Below are positions 25,885 through 35,958 of a stretch of DNA of 64,000 nucleotides, piece by piece. Made by a program: the position numbers and the translations under genes. This DNA is from Roseithermus sacchariphilus (GTDB lineage Bacteria > Bacteroidota > Rhodothermia > Rhodothermales > MEBIC09517). Within the stretch, counting starts at the first letter, position 1. Each line of letters starts with the position of its first letter. The stretch lies in NCBI GenBank assembly GCA_003285105.1, contig CP030158.1, forward strand, positions 2,766,501-2,830,500, read 5' to 3'. Under the pieces are notes generated by a model that saw nothing but the letters and a program-made list of their open reading frames with translations, was not told the DNA's origin and did no database searches.

Positions 25885-27915
25885 ATGTCTCAACCGACCT
25901 CTTCCGCCACGGCCTCAGCCACCGAACTGGACGAACGCTGCATCAACACCATCCGTTTTCTGGCGGCCGATGCCGTGCAGGAGGCCAACAGCGGCCATCC
26001 CGGTATGCCCATGGGGATGGCGCCGGCGGCCTACGTGCTCTGGACGCGGTACCTGAAGCATAACCCGAAGGACCCTGCCTGGATCAACCGGGACCGCTTC
26101 GTCCTCTCGGCCGGCCACGGCTCGATGCTGCTCTACGCGCTGCTGCACCTGACGGGCTACGACCTGCCGATGGACGAGCTCAAGCGGTTCCGGCAGTGGG
26201 GGAGCAAGACGCCGGGCCACCCGGAAGTGCACCTCACGCCGGGTGTGGAGACGACCACCGGCCCGCTCGGGCAGGGCTTTGCCAACGGCATCGGCATGGC
26301 CATCGCCGAACGGTACCTGGCCGCGCACCTGAACACGCCCGAGGCACCGGTCATCGACCACTATACCTATGCCATCGTCTCCGACGGGGATCTGATGGAG
26401 GGCATCTCGCAGGAAGCGGCCTCGCTGGCCGGTCACCTCGGCCTCGGTAAGGTCATCTACCTCTACGACGACAACCACATCTCCATCGACGGCAGCACCG
26501 ACCTGGCCTTCACCGAGGACGTGCTGGCGCGCTTCCAGGCCTACGGGTGGCACACGCAGCGCGTGGCGGACGGCAACGACCTGGCGGCCATCGACGCGGC
26601 CATCGCGGCGGCGCAGGCGGTGCCGGACAAACCCTCCCTGATTGCGGTGCGGACGGTGATCGGCTTCGGCAGCCCGAACAAGCAGGGCTCGGCGAGTGCT
26701 CACGGGGAGCCCCTCGGCGAGGAAGAACTTGCCCTCGCCAAGAAGCACCTCGGCTGGCCGGCGGACCGGAAGTTCTACGTCCCGGAGGAGGTGTACGCGG
26801 TCTTCCGCCAGGCGGTGGAGCAGGGGGCGGCCGCCCAGCGTGCCTGGGACGGCCTCGTTCAGAAGCTGGAATCGGCGGATCCGGACCGGGCCGCGCGGTT
26901 GCGCGACTGGTTCGCCGGAACGCTGCCGGAGGGCTGGGAGGACCGGCTGCCCACCTTCGAGGCCGGCAGCAAGCTGGCGACGCGGGCCGCCAGCGGCAAG
27001 GTGCTGAACGCCATCGGCCCCCTCATGGACCAGCTCATCGGCGGCTCGGCCGACCTGACGCCCTCGAACAAAACCGACATCCAGGGCCGGAAGGATTTCA
27101 GCCGGGATACGCCCGGCGGCGGCTACCTCCGCTTCGGGGTGCGCGAGCACGCGATGGCGGGGATCTGCAACGGGATCGCGCTGCATGGAGGCCTGCGGCC
27201 GTACTGCGGTACGTTCCTCATCTTCAGCGACTATATGCGCCCGAGCGTGCGGCTCAGCGCCCTGTCCGAGATCCCGGTCATCTACGTCTACACGCACGAC
27301 TCCATCGGCCTCGGGGAGGACGGCCCGACGCACCAGCCCGTCGAACACCTGATGGCCCTGCGTGCCATCCCCAACCTGACGGTGCTCCGTCCCGCCGATG
27401 CCAACGAGACGGTCGAGGCGTGGCGTGTGGCGCTCAAGCACACCGGCGGGCCGGTGGCGCTGGCACTCACCCGGCAGGGGCTGAAGACGGTCGACCGCTC
27501 CCGCTACGGGGCGGCTTCCGGGGTGCAGAAGGGGGCGTATGTGCTGCGCGACACCGAGGGCACGCCGGATGCCATCATCCTGGCTACCGGCAGCGAGGTG
27601 GAGCCCTCCCTGGCGGCCGCCGAGGCCCTGGCCGACGAAGGCGTGCAGGTGCGCGTGGTCAGCATGCCCTCCTGGGAGTTGTTCGATGCCCAGCCGGAGG
27701 CGTATCGGCGGGAGGTCCTGCCGCCCGAGGTGCGGGCGCGCGTGGCGGTCGAAGCCGGCATCACCATGGGGTGGCAGAAGTACGTCGGGCTGGAAGGCCG
27801 CATCGTGGGGTTGGACCGCTTCGGCGCCTCGGCGCCCTACCAGACGCTGATGGAGGTCTTCGGCTTCACCGCCGAGCACATCGCCGACGAGGTGCGGGCG
27901 CTGCTGAAGGCCTGA
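25885..27915 (+). CDS. tkt: Transketolase
   Basis: This thiamine-diphosphate enzyme moves two-carbon units between sugar phosphates in the pentose phosphate pathway. The 676-residue protein has all three transketolase domains. [13 protein letters not shown] is near residue 31, the ThDP/metal loop [19 protein letters not shown] is near residue 165, and the catalytic-Glu region [14 protein letters not shown] is near residue 415. A [19 protein letters not shown] substrate loop and a C-terminal domain with [12 protein letters not shown] follow. I chose the ATG at 25885 (MSQPTSS); the in-frame ATG at 25768 lies before the terminator. A TATGTTCG at 25816-25823 may be its -7 box. The CobW gene starts 14 bases downstream. 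Confidence 0.96.
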   Translation: MSQPTSSATASATELDERCINTIRFLAADAVQEANSGHPGMPMGMAPAAYVLWTRYLKHNPKDPAWINRDRFVLSAGHGSMLLYALLHLTGYDLPMDELKRFRQWGSKTPGHPEVHLTPGVETTTGPLGQGFANGIGMAIAERYLAAHLNTPEAPVIDHYTYAIVSDGDLMEGISQEAASLAGHLGLGKVIYLYDDNHISIDGSTDLAFTEDVLARFQAYGWHTQRVADGNDLAAIDAAIAAAQAVPDKPSLIAVRTVIGFGSPNKQGSASAHGEPLGEEELALAKKHLGWPADRKFYVPEEVYAVFRQAVEQGAAAQRAWDGLVQKLESADPDRAARLRDWFAGTLPEGWEDRLPTFEAGSKLATRAASGKVLNAIGPLMDQLIGGSADLTPSNKTDIQGRKDFSRDTPGGGYLRFGVREHAMAGICNGIALHGGLRPYCGTFLIFSDYMRPSVRLSALSEIPVIYVYTHDSIGLGEDGPTHQPVEHLMALRAIPNLTVLRPADANETVEAWRVALKHTGGPVALALTRQGLKTVDRSRYGAASGVQKGAYVLRDTEGTPDAIILATGSEVEPSLAAAEALADEGVQVRVVSMPSWELFDAQPEAYRREVLPPEVRARVAVEAGITMGWQKYVGLEGRIVGLDRFGASAPYQTLMEVFGFTAEHIADEVRALLKA

Positions 27916-27928
27916 CCCGCCCGGTGCC

Positions 27929-28918
27929 ATGGATGACCCGGATGCCGCCGTTCCCGTGACCCTGCTGAGCGGGTTCCTGGGGGCGGGCAAGACGACCCTG
28001 CTCAATCACCTCCTCCGGCAGGCCGGTGGCCGCCGCCTGGCCGTGCTCGTGAACGACTTCGGCGATGTCAACGTCGACGCCCACCTGGTCGAGCACGTCG
28101 AGGGCGATACGCTGGCGCTGACGAACGGCTGCATCTGCTGCACCCGCCGGGATGATCTCGTAGCTGCGATGCAGGCGCTGCGGGAGCGGCCCGAGCGGCC
28201 CGAGCACATCGTCGTCGAGGCCAGCGGTGTGTCCGATCCATGGGCCATCGCCGGCACGCTGCGGCTGCCCGGCGTCCGGCCTTTCTTCCGGCTCGGCGGC
28301 GTCATCACGGTGGTCGATGCCGGGGCGGTAGCCGCCTGGCGCGATGCCGAACCGGAGGCGCTCGTGCTCGATCAGCTCCGCGCCGCCAACCTGATCGTCC
28401 TGAACAAGATTGACCTCGTCGGCGAGCCGGACCGCGACGCGGCGATGCGCTGGCTGGAGCGGCACGGAGGCGGTGCGCCGGTGCTGCCGGCCGCCTATGG
28501 CCGCGTGGACGCCGGGGTGCTCCTCGGCACCTTCGAAGCCCGGACCTCCGCAGCCGACCCGGGTCGGCCGCCGGCCGACCACCCGGCCGCCGACCACGGG
28601 GAGGCGTTCGCCACCGCTTCGTTCTACCATCCCGGCCCGATGCGCTCGTTGCCGGCCGTGCAGCAAGCCCTCCGGGCCCTGCCCGCCTCCGTGCTGCGCG
28701 GCAAGGGCTGGATCTACCTGGAAGCCCTGCCCGAGCACCGCATCCTGGTGCAGCAGGTCGGCCGCCGGATCGACTTCGAGCCGGGGCGGCCGTGGGGGAA
28801 CGAACCCCCGCACACGCGCCTGGTCTTCATCAGCCGAGGCCCCCTCGCCGTGGACGTGGACGAGGTGCTGGGCCGTGCCGCCGTTCGGGCGTCGGGCGAA
28901 GAGCCGGCTGCGCCCTGA
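27929..28918 (+). CDS. CobW/P47K (G3E) family GTPase, putative metal chaperone
   Basis: G3E GTPases of this type deliver metals, mainly Zn or Co. The 329-residue protein has Walker A GFLGAGKTTL at about 15-24, the metal-binding CxCC motif Cys68-Ile-Cys70-Cys71 in NGCICCTRRDD, an EASGVSDP switch region and NKIDL for guanine recognition near residue 156. A His/Asp-containing linker (PADHPAADHGEAF, about 213-225) could bind metal. The C-terminal CobW_C domain has GKGWIYLE. It starts 14 bases after transketolase, suggesting one transcript. The cargo is unknown; a cobalamin-binding-type protein is encoded 0.9 kb downstream, which allows but does not prove a cobalt role. Confidence 0.87.
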   Translation: MDDPDAAVPVTLLSGFLGAGKTTLLNHLLRQAGGRRLAVLVNDFGDVNVDAHLVEHVEGDTLALTNGCICCTRRDDLVAAMQALRERPERPEHIVVEASGVSDPWAIAGTLRLPGVRPFFRLGGVITVVDAGAVAAWRDAEPEALVLDQLRAANLIVLNKIDLVGEPDRDAAMRWLERHGGGAPVLPAAYGRVDAGVLLGTFEARTSAADPGRPPADHPAADHGEAFATASFYHPGPMRSLPAVQQALRALPASVLRGKGWIYLEALPEHRILVQQVGRRIDFEPGRPWGNEPPHTRLVFISRGPLAVDVDEVLGRAAVRASGEEPAAP

Positions 28919-28931
28919 ACGGACCGGGGCG

Positions 28932-29345
28932 TCACCACTCCCGCACTTCCTGGAGGGTCAGCAGGATCGACGGAGGGGTGGCCTGGAGCTGGTTGCGGAC
29001 GCTGACCTTGAACCAGCGCCAGCGCTTCGTGCCGGTCCGCAGAAGAAGCAGCCAGGAAGCCTGCTTCTTGCCGTAGCAGACCATGTCGGCGAGGTCGCGC
29101 ATGACCTGATACTGGTTCCGGGCATGCACATGGGAGAAGAAGCTGGGCTGGAGGGTGTCCTCGGGGCGATAGTCCAGCAGGCGCCGCGCAGCGGGGGAGA
29201 GCCGCCGTATGGTCCCGTCGGCCTCCAGTTCGACCAGGGGCTGCAGGGCCTCGGTGGTTTCCTGGAAGCGCTTCCAGGAAACATCGGCGTTCTCCGTCCG
29301 GGCCGGGGCGGTTGTCACGTCATCGGGCATCAGGGTCTCTTCCAT
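28932..29345 (-). CDS. Stand-alone PAS-domain protein
   Basis: The 137-residue protein consists of a short N-terminal tail and one PAS-like domain. Its ALQPLVELEADGTIRRLSPAARRLLDYRPEDTL segment is a typical PAS start, with a YQVMRDLADMVCYGKKQAS helix and a final RWRWFKVSVRNQL and SILLTLQEV beta pair. No kinase, GGDEF or HTH domain follows, so it would act by binding a ligand or a partner. The start at 29345 is fixed by a near-perfect AAGGAGGAATTCGC ribosome site, one of the best in the window. Its upstream region contains a threefold 18-bp repeat. The signal sensed is unknown. Confidence 0.75.
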   Translation of the reverse strand: MEETLMPDDVTTAPARTENADVSWKRFQETTEALQPLVELEADGTIRRLSPAARRLLDYRPEDTLQPSFFSHVHARNQYQVMRDLADMVCYGKKQASWLLLLRTGTKRWRWFKVSVRNQLQATPPSILLTLQEVREW

Positions 29346-29588
29346 GCGAATTCCTCCTTCCAGGCTCGGGTTCGATACGATGTCGGGTAGCACCACGATG
29401 TCGGGTAGCACCACGATGTCGGGTAGCACCCTTCCGCGGCCCCCTCCGGCGCCGTCGCGCCCGGGGAGCGGGTGTGTGGAGCATACGACCGGGCGACGCG
29501 GCAGACAAGGACAACGACCCGTTCTGCCATGCGTCAAACGAGGTCGCGGGTATGGTGCTTCTGGAAAATAGCAGGTGAACGAACGGAG
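29346..29588. other. Intergenic region upstream of the PAS gene
   Basis: The PAS gene and the cobalamin-binding-type gene are divergent, with 457 bases between their starts. No gene is supportable here. The part nearest the PAS gene carries the 18-bp tandem repeats, and the part nearest the plus-strand gene carries a structured element (separate entries). A short stretch around 29461-29580 shows nothing I can interpret. Confidence 0.5.
29377..29430. repeat. Three perfect 18-bp tandem repeats upstream of the PAS gene
   Basis: The unit ACGATGTCGGGTAGCACC is repeated exactly three times (29377-29394, 29395-29412 and 29413-29430), starting 31 bases upstream of the PAS start codon. Exact tandem copies of about one and three-quarter helical turns in a promoter region suggest multiple operator sites, but a neutral minisatellite is possible. 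Confidence 0.9.
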
Positions 29589-29719
29589 CCGTCCGGGAGA
29601 CACGACGCCGTCGGCTCGGCACCGCGGTAGAGGTAATGTGCACGCCGCCGGGCGCAGGTGCAAGTCTTCCGGACGGGGTTTTTCAGACAACGAGCGAGCG
29701 CCCCGTTCTGGTATACCTG
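29589..29719 (+). promoter_or_regulatory. Structured leader candidate upstream of the cobalamin-binding-type gene
   Basis: CCGTCCGGGAG (29589-29599) pairs over 11 positions (one G-U) with CTTCCGGACGG (29666-29676), closing 66 bases that contain two further small hairpins; TTTTT follows at 29679-29683. An alternative pairing, ACGGGG (29673-29678) with CCCCGT (29701-29706), would disrupt the first. GGTGCAAGTC (29657-29666) and ATACCTG (29713-29719) resemble two conserved stretches of cobalamin riboswitches, but the GGGAA and CCCGC elements are not recognisable. It may be a degenerate or different riboswitch, or an unrelated attenuator. Confidence 0.3.
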
Positions 29720-29802
29720 TGGAGGCGTGGGAACTGGGGCCCGGCCGTTGCGTGGTCCCCGGGAGCGCAGGCATGCCCGCATCCACGAACCCATTCGTCG
29801 TC

Positions 29803-30738
29803 ATGCGTATCGTTTCGTTGCTGCCGGCCGCCACGGAGTGGGTGGCCTGCTTTGGCGGCCTGCCGGATCTCGTGGGACGCTCGCACGCCTGCGACGCGCC
29901 GCCCGGCGTGCAGGCGGTGCCGGCGCTGACGCATACGGTCATCGAGGCCTCGGCCGGCTCGGCCGAGATCGATGCGGCGGTGCGCGAGCGGCACCGTCGT
30001 GCGCTCAGCCTGTTCGAGGTCGATCTGGAGCGCCTGCGGGCACTCCGGCCGGACGTGGTGCTCACGCAGGCGCAATGCGAGGTCTGTGCGGTGCCGGTGC
30101 AGGAGGTGGAAGCGGCGCTGGCCGAGGGCGATGCCGGAGGGCCCCGGCTGTTCTCCTTCACCCCGACGACCCTGCGGGAGGTGTTGCAGCAGGCCCTGCA
30201 CCTGGGCCGCGCCATCGGGCGGCTGGATGCGGCCATCGCCTACCTCGGCCGGGCCGAGCGGCGGCTCAAGCAACTCCGCGACGTGCTGGGGCTGCACAAG
30301 CGAACCGACCCGGAAACGTGGCCCTCCATCGTGTGCATCGAGTGGCTCGATCCCTTGATGGTGGCCGGGCACTGGCTGCCGGAGGTGGCCGAGATGGCCG
30401 GCGCACGGGCCCTGCTCGGGACGAAGGGCACCCCGTCGGCCTACGTCTCCTGGGACGCGATCCGCCGCGCCGACCCCGACGTGCTGGCGATCCTGCCGTG
30501 CGGCTTTTCCATCGACCGTACCCGCCGCGACCTCTCGGCCCTCACCGCACAGCCCGGCTGGGATCGCCTCCGGGCCGTACGCAGCGGGCGCGTCTTCCTC
30601 TTCGATGGGTCCGCGTACTTCAATCGCCCCGGCCCCCGGCTCTACCGCGCCATCGAACTGCTCGCCGCCGGCCTCCACGCGCTGCCGGACGACACACTCC
30701 ACACGCCGATCCGGCCGTGGGAGATGCAGCCGCTCTGA
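29803..30738 (+). CDS. Cobalamin-binding-type periplasmic-binding-fold protein (BtuF-like, no signal peptide)
   Basis: The 311-residue protein begins MRIVSLLPAATEWVACFGGL, the standard start of the BtuF/FepB-like helical-backbone binding proteins often annotated as cobalamin-binding protein. VGRSHACDAPPGVQAVPALT near residue 26 and RPDVVLTQAQCEVCAVP near residue 84 are the conserved ligand-cleft strands. SIVCIEWLDPLMVAGHWLPEVAEMAG begins the second lobe. There is no signal peptide from the ATG at 29803; a start at 29773 adds ten residues without making one. No BtuCD transporter genes are present, so it may not be part of an ABC importer here. The ligand is inferred from the family only. Confidence 0.78.
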   Translation: MRIVSLLPAATEWVACFGGLPDLVGRSHACDAPPGVQAVPALTHTVIEASAGSAEIDAAVRERHRRALSLFEVDLERLRALRPDVVLTQAQCEVCAVPVQEVEAALAEGDAGGPRLFSFTPTTLREVLQQALHLGRAIGRLDAAIAYLGRAERRLKQLRDVLGLHKRTDPETWPSIVCIEWLDPLMVAGHWLPEVAEMAGARALLGTKGTPSAYVSWDAIRRADPDVLAILPCGFSIDRTRRDLSALTAQPGWDRLRAVRSGRVFLFDGSAYFNRPGPRLYRAIELLAAGLHALPDDTLHTPIRPWEMQPL

Positions 30739-30916
30739 GGCGGAGAGCCGGGCAGCGGTTTTTCCATGAATAAAAAGCTGCACCGGGGTGTTGGCGGCCG
30801 AAGAGCACCCACGCCGGAGAAACCGGAAGGGGTACTCCTCAGTCTATGCTAGCGCCGACGCCCCACGATCCCCGTAGTACCCCGTTCGTTTCGCTGCATC
30901 GTCTGCAGATCTCTCC

Positions 30917-31969
30917 ATGAAACTCTCCGATTTCAACTACGAGTATCCCAAGAGCCTGATCGCCAAGTATCCCGCCGAACCGCGTGAGAGCGCGCGCCTG
31001 ATGGTGTTACACCGGGATACGCAGACCATCGAACACCGCTACGTGCGCGACCTGCCGGAGTACTTCTCCGACGGCGACGTGATGATCGTCAACGACACGA
31101 AGGTGTTTCCGGCACGGTTGTTCGGCAACAAGGAAAAAACCGGTGCGCGCATCGAGGTCTTCCTGCTGCGCGAGTTGAACCCGGAGAGCCGGCTCTGGGA
31201 CGTCATCGTCGATCCGGCCCGTAAGATTCGTATCGGCAACAAGCTGTACTTCGAAAACGATCTCGTGGCCGAGGTGATCGACAACACCACCTCGCGCGGG
31301 CGCACCATCCGGTTCGTCTTCGAAGGGACGAACGAGGAGCTCTATCAGAAGATCGACGAGATCGGCCAGACGCCCCTGCCGCCCTACATCAAGCGCAAGG
31401 TAGAGCCGGAGGACCGGACGCGCTACCAGACGGTCTATGCCGAGAAACGAGGGGCCGTGGCGGCGCCTACCGCCGGCCTGCACTTCACGCCCAACCTGCT
31501 CAAGCAGATCGAGGCGAAGGGGACCGACATCGTCAAGATCACGCTGCACGTCGGCCTGGGTACGTTCCGTCCCGTGGAGGTCGAGGACCTGACGAAGCAC
31601 CGGATGGATTCCGAGAACTACAGCATCTCGCAGGAGACGGCCGACCGGGTGAACAAGGCGCTGCAATCGCCCACGAACAAGGTCACGGCGATCGGGACGA
31701 CGGTCGTGCGCGCGATCGAGTCGAGCCAGGCGCTGACGGCCTCGAACCTGCTCAAGGCCAGCCGGGGCTGGACCGACAACTTCATCTATCCCCCCTACGA
31801 GTTTCGCATCACGGAGCGGCTGCTGACGAACTTCCACATGCCGAAGAGCACGCTCCTGATGCTCGTGTCGGCTTTCGCCGGGCGGGACTTCATCCTGCAC
31901 GCCTACGAGGAGGCCATCAAGGAGAAGTACCGGCTCTTCTCCTTCGGCGATGCGATGCTGATTCTCTGA
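30917..31969 (+). CDS. queA: S-adenosylmethionine:tRNA ribosyltransferase-isomerase
   Basis: QueA transfers the ribosyl part of SAM to preQ1 at the wobble base of tRNAs with GUN anticodons, making epoxyqueuosine. The 350-residue protein has the family start [29 protein letters not shown] and the [15 protein letters not shown] motif near residue 57. [16 protein letters not shown] lies near residue 176 and GLGTFRPV near 214. It begins a plus-strand run with ispD six bases after its stop, then ispF and dedA. The tRNA-Tyr gene a few kb downstream encodes a GTA anticodon, one of the enzyme's substrates. QueG, the last step, is not in the window. Confidence 0.95.
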   Translation: MKLSDFNYEYPKSLIAKYPAEPRESARLMVLHRDTQTIEHRYVRDLPEYFSDGDVMIVNDTKVFPARLFGNKEKTGARIEVFLLRELNPESRLWDVIVDPARKIRIGNKLYFENDLVAEVIDNTTSRGRTIRFVFEGTNEELYQKIDEIGQTPLPPYIKRKVEPEDRTRYQTVYAEKRGAVAAPTAGLHFTPNLLKQIEAKGTDIVKITLHVGLGTFRPVEVEDLTKHRMDSENYSISQETADRVNKALQSPTNKVTAIGTTVVRAIESSQALTASNLLKASRGWTDNFIYPPYEFRITERLLTNFHMPKSTLLMLVSAFAGRDFILHAYEEAIKEKYRLFSFGDAMLIL

Positions 31970-31974
31970 AGGTC

Positions 31975-32712
31975 ATGCCCGCACGCGAGGACGGGGAGGT
32001 GGCGGTGCTGGTGCCGGCGGCCGGGCGGGGGACGCGCCTGGGAGGACCGCGCAAGCAGTTCCGCCGCCTGGGCGGTCGTACGCTGCTGGCGCAGACGCTG
32101 CACGTGTTCGAGCGCCATCCGGCCGTGCAGCATCTGGTCGTGGCCGCGCCGGCCGAGGAAACCACGTCGCTGGCTGCGGCGCTGCGGGCCGACGGGTTCA
32201 CGAAGCTATCCGCCGTCGTGGCCGGAGGGGCTTCGCGGCAGGCTTCCGTCCGGGCGGCCCTGGTGGCGGCGCCCCGGCAGGCAGGCATCGTCCTCGTGCA
32301 CGATGCCGTCCGGCCCTTCGTGCAGCCGACGCACGTGCAGGCGGTCATCGACGCGGTGCGGGAGGCCGGGGCCGCGGCGCTGGCGGTGCCGGTAACCGAT
32401 ACCGTGCGGCGCGGGCACGAGGGGGTCTTTGGCGATACGATCCCACGGGACCACCTCTACCGGATGCAGACGCCGCAGGGGTTCCGGCGCGCCTGGCTCG
32501 AGGCGGCCTTTGCCCGGGCGGAGGCGCAGGGGCAGGTCGCCACGGACGACGTGGCGCTGGTGCAGGCCTGTGGGTATGCGGTGCGCATCGTGCCGGGCAG
32601 CCCCCGCAACATGAAGATCACCACCCCCGAAGACTGGGCGCTGGCCACGGCGCTGTGGCCGCACTGGGAAGCCGAGCACGTGCGCCGGCACCCGGAGCCG
32701 CGGAACGGATGA
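31975..32712 (+). CDS. ispD: 2-C-methyl-D-erythritol 4-phosphate cytidylyltransferase
   Basis: IspD couples CTP to MEP in the non-mevalonate isoprenoid pathway. The 245-residue protein has the nucleotide-binding loop VLVPAAGRGTRLGGPRKQF at about 11-29. LVHDAVRPFVQP is near residue 103, and the RMQTPQGFR and DDVALVQ motifs lie at about 163 and 188. It begins six bases after queA and is followed 36 bases later by ispF, the usual partner in this pathway, so the two enzymes are probably made from one transcript. No Shine-Dalgarno sequence is apparent; the spacing suggests translational coupling. Confidence 0.95.
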   Translation: MPAREDGEVAVLVPAAGRGTRLGGPRKQFRRLGGRTLLAQTLHVFERHPAVQHLVVAAPAEETTSLAAALRADGFTKLSAVVAGGASRQASVRAALVAAPRQAGIVLVHDAVRPFVQPTHVQAVIDAVREAGAAALAVPVTDTVRRGHEGVFGDTIPRDHLYRMQTPQGFRRAWLEAAFARAEAQGQVATDDVALVQACGYAVRIVPGSPRNMKITTPEDWALATALWPHWEAEHVRRHPEPRNG

Positions 32713-32748
32713 TCGCTACCGGATGAACGTTATACCTCGTCGGAGATC

Positions 32749-33228
32749 ATGCGCGTAGGCATCGGATACGACGTACACCGGCTCGTGGAGGGCCGCCCGC
32801 TCACCATCGGAGGGGTGACCATTCCCCACGAAAAGGGCCTGGATGGCCACTCCGATGCCGACGTGCTGCTGCACGCCATCGCCGATGCCCTGCTCGGCGC
32901 GGCCGCCCTGGGCGACATCGGCCTGCACTTCCCGGACACCGACGCCGCCTGGAAAGACGCCGACAGCAAACGACTCCTGCAGATCGTGGGAGAGCGCGTC
33001 CGCGCGGCCGGCTACCGCGTCTCGAACATCGACGCCACCGTCGCGTTGCAGCGGCCCCGGCTGCGCCCGCACATCGAGGCGATGCGGGCCGTCGTGGCCC
33101 GGACGCTCGGCCTGGAGGCCGGGCAGGTTTCGGTCAAGGCGACGACGACGGAGCGGCTGGGCTTCGTGGGGTCCGAAGCCGGGGCCGCGGCCTATGCCGT
33201 CTGCCTCCTGCTCCCCGACGAGGCCTGA
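32749..33228 (+). CDS. ispF: 2-C-methyl-D-erythritol 2,4-cyclodiphosphate synthase
   Basis: IspF cyclises CDP-ME2P to MEcDP with release of CMP. The 159-residue protein is of full family length and begins [11 protein letters not shown], where Asp8 and His10 bind the metal. [31 protein letters not shown] provides the third ligand, and the C-terminal [12 protein letters not shown] motif near residue 132 completes the trimeric active site. IspE, the intervening enzyme, is not in the window. Confidence 0.96.
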   Translation: MRVGIGYDVHRLVEGRPLTIGGVTIPHEKGLDGHSDADVLLHAIADALLGAAALGDIGLHFPDTDAAWKDADSKRLLQIVGERVRAAGYRVSNIDATVALQRPRLRPHIEAMRAVVARTLGLEAGQVSVKATTTERLGFVGSEAGAAAYAVCLLLPDEA

Positions 33229-33305
33229 CGGCGCTCTGGCTCATCCCCGGCGCTGCGGTTCGCCCTCGGCGCTGCCTCTCTTCCACCCATCGAGCGGCTC
33301 CGTCC

Positions 33306-33995
33306 GTGATCTCCCCGGGAAACATCATCACCGACTTTGCCGACTGGATGGCCGCGCTGCCGGCCGTGTGGGCCTATGCGACCATCCTCGTCATCGCCTA
33401 CGGCGAAAACGTGTTGCCACCGATACCGGGGGACATGATCGTGGTGTTCGGCGGCTATCTGGCCGGGATCGGCACGCTGGACCTCTGGGTCGTCATCGTG
33501 CTTTCCACCCTGGGAGGCGCCGCGGGCTTCATGACGATGTATGCCATCGGTTACCGGATCGGCGATGCGGTGCTGGACCCCGGGCGGCTGCGCTGGTTGC
33601 CGAAGAAGCAGATCTTCAAGGCGCAGCGCTGGCTGCACCGATGGGGGTACGGCGTGGTGCTGGCCAATCGCTTCCTCTCCGGCGCGCGCTCCGTCATTTC
33701 GCTGACCGCCGGCATGGCGCACATGCGGCCGGGACGCACGGCGCTGTTCGCCACGATCAGCGCGCTGGTATGGACCGCGCTGATCAGCGTGGCCGGATAC
33801 CAGATCGGAGAGAACTGGGAGGTCGTGGGGACGTACCTGCGCACGTACGGGCGGTTCATGGTCGCGCTGCTGCTCGTCGTCGTGGCCGTGGTGCTGCTGC
33901 GCTGGTATCGTCGCCGTCGGGCGGGCGGGGCACCGCGGGATGCCGCGGCCGGCGAGGGGGCCACGCCCGGAGAGGTCGAGACGCCGTCCGTCTGA
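33306..33995 (+). CDS. DedA family membrane protein
   Basis: DedA/VTT-domain proteins are polytopic inner-membrane proteins linked to phospholipid flipping and membrane homeostasis. The 229-residue protein has hydrophobic segments at about 16-40, 52-75, 135-160 and 170-195. The family motif YGENVLPPIPGDMIVVFGGYLAG at about 34-56 is present, followed by the amphipathic FLSGARSVISLTAGMAHM re-entrant segment. The start is GTG at 33306, since no ATG precedes the conserved region. It is probably the last gene of the queA-ispD-ispF run. The charged C-terminal tail of about 25 residues is not conserved. Confidence 0.85.
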   Translation: MISPGNIITDFADWMAALPAVWAYATILVIAYGENVLPPIPGDMIVVFGGYLAGIGTLDLWVVIVLSTLGGAAGFMTMYAIGYRIGDAVLDPGRLRWLPKKQIFKAQRWLHRWGYGVVLANRFLSGARSVISLTAGMAHMRPGRTALFATISALVWTALISVAGYQIGENWEVVGTYLRTYGRFMVALLLVVVAVVLLRWYRRRRAGGAPRDAAAGEGATPGEVETPSV

Positions 33996-34032
33996 GGGCC
34001 GGGGCGTTCATGGAACGTTCTAAAAGGTCGTG

Positions 34033-34061
34033 TTGACACCGTTGGGTGCGGTGGTTAAATT
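34033..34061 (+). promoter_or_regulatory. Strong promoter of the tRNA-tuf cluster
   Basis: TTGACA (34033-34038) and TAAATT (34056-34061) are spaced by exactly 17 bases, close to the sigma-70 consensus, and start about 42 bases before tRNA-Thr. The -10 region also reads as TAAATTCTG, resembling the Bacteroidota -7 motif. This is the best promoter match in the window. Confidence 0.75.
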
Positions 34062-34102
34062 CTGAATCTGCTCTTCGGCATCCTGTGTCACCGAAGCCCT
34101 TT

Positions 34103-34175
34103 GCTGGCGTAGCTCAACTGGTAGAGCAGCTCACTTGTAATGAGCAGGTTGGGGGTTCAAGTCCCTTCGCCAGCT
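34103..34175 (+). tRNA. tRNA-Thr (anticodon TGT)
   Basis: A complete 73-base cloverleaf has acceptor GCTGGCG (34103-34109) paired with CGCCAGC (34168-34174) and the anticodon TGT at 34136-34138 in a CTTGTAA loop. The T-loop is GTTCAAGTC. No encoded CCA is present. It is the first gene after the strong promoter. Confidence 0.95.
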
Positions 34176-34245
34176 CTTCATTTGAAATTCGAGGGGTTTC
34201 GGGCACCATGATGCCCCTGTACTTTTTATAATGGCACCCCCTGAC

Positions 34246-34327
34246 GGGCAGGTACCGAAGCGGTCAACCGGGCCAGACTGTAAATCTGGTGGCTTAGCCT
34301 TCGGAGGTTCGAATCCTCCCCTGCCCA
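34246..34327 (+). tRNA. tRNA-Tyr (anticodon GTA)
   Basis: A class II tRNA of 82 bases with a long variable arm. Acceptor GGGCAGG (34246-34252) pairs with CCTGCCC (34320-34326), the anticodon GTA is at 34280-34282, and the T-loop is GGTTCGAATCC. CCA is not encoded (next bases CGA). Its wobble G is a substrate for queuosine modification begun by QueA upstream. Confidence 0.95.
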
Positions 34328-34397
34328 CGATGCATCGGACGGGATGGGTGGCGGGCGCAAGCCCGGCTCGCCCTTCGTCTCGGCCCGCACGCGCCCG

Positions 34398-34473
34398 GCG
34401 GGAGTAGCTCAGATGGTAGAGCATCAGCCTTCCAAGCTGAGGGTCGCGGGTTCGAATCCCGTCTCCCGCTCCA
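34398..34473 (+). tRNA. tRNA-Gly (anticodon TCC), CCA encoded
   Basis: Acceptor GCGGGAG (34398-34404) pairs with CTCCCGC (34463-34469); the discriminator is T at 34470 and CCA is encoded at 34471-34473. The anticodon stem CAGCC/GGCTG-like region holds TCC in a CTTCCAA loop. The T-loop is GGTTCGAATCC. Confidence 0.94.
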
Positions 34474-34509
34474 GACATTAGCAGACCTGCGGAACGGGGT
34501 GGGCGCGCC

Positions 34510-34545
34510 GGGTGTCCCGACGGGTGTCCCGACGGGTGTCCCGAT
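34510..34545. repeat. Three 12-bp tandem repeats between tRNA-Gly and tRNA-Thr
   Basis: GGGTGTCCCGAC is repeated three times (34510-34521, 34522-34533 and 34534-34545, the last ending in T). The core GTGTCCCGAC reappears as the left arm of the terminator at 34648, which suggests derivation from that hairpin or a shared spacer function in tRNA processing. Confidence 0.85.
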
Positions 34546-34568
34546 GCGGGTGATGCAGGCAGTGACCC

Positions 34569-34640
<72 letters not shown>

Positions 34641-34647
34641 CCGCAGG

Positions 34648-34679
34648 GCGTGTCCCGACGACGTCGGGATGCGCTTTTT
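34648..34679 (+). terminator. Intrinsic terminator between the tRNA block and tuf
   Basis: GCGTGTCCCGAC (34648-34659) and GTCGGGATGCGC (34663-34674) form a 12-bp stem with two G-U pairs and a three-base loop, followed by TTTTT (34675-34679). It could separate the tRNAs from tuf, or reduce read-through. Confidence 0.8.
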
Positions 34680-34761
34680 GTTGCAGGTGCGTCTCCCCGG
34701 GCGCGCCCTCTCTTACGGATTCTCATTCACGACAGGCAGGCGTCTCAACGAGGCAAAAGCT

Positions 34762-35958
<1,197 letters not shown>

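Noticed and set aside
29377-29430. A CRISPR array
   Set aside because: The three 18-bp copies are directly adjacent with no spacers, so this is a tandem repeat, not a repeat-spacer array. No cas gene is present anywhere in the window.
29589-29719. A confident cobalamin riboswitch annotation
   Set aside because: Only two short fragments resemble the consensus; the GGGAA and CCCGC elements and the full B12 box are not recognisable. It is kept as a low-confidence structured leader.
30829-30883. An 8-bp inverted repeat (GGGGTACT/AGTACCCC) before queA as a preQ1 riboswitch
   Set aside because: The arms enclose about 39 bases without the preQ1 aptamer's compact H-type pseudoknot features or an A-rich tail, and the pairing could arise by chance.
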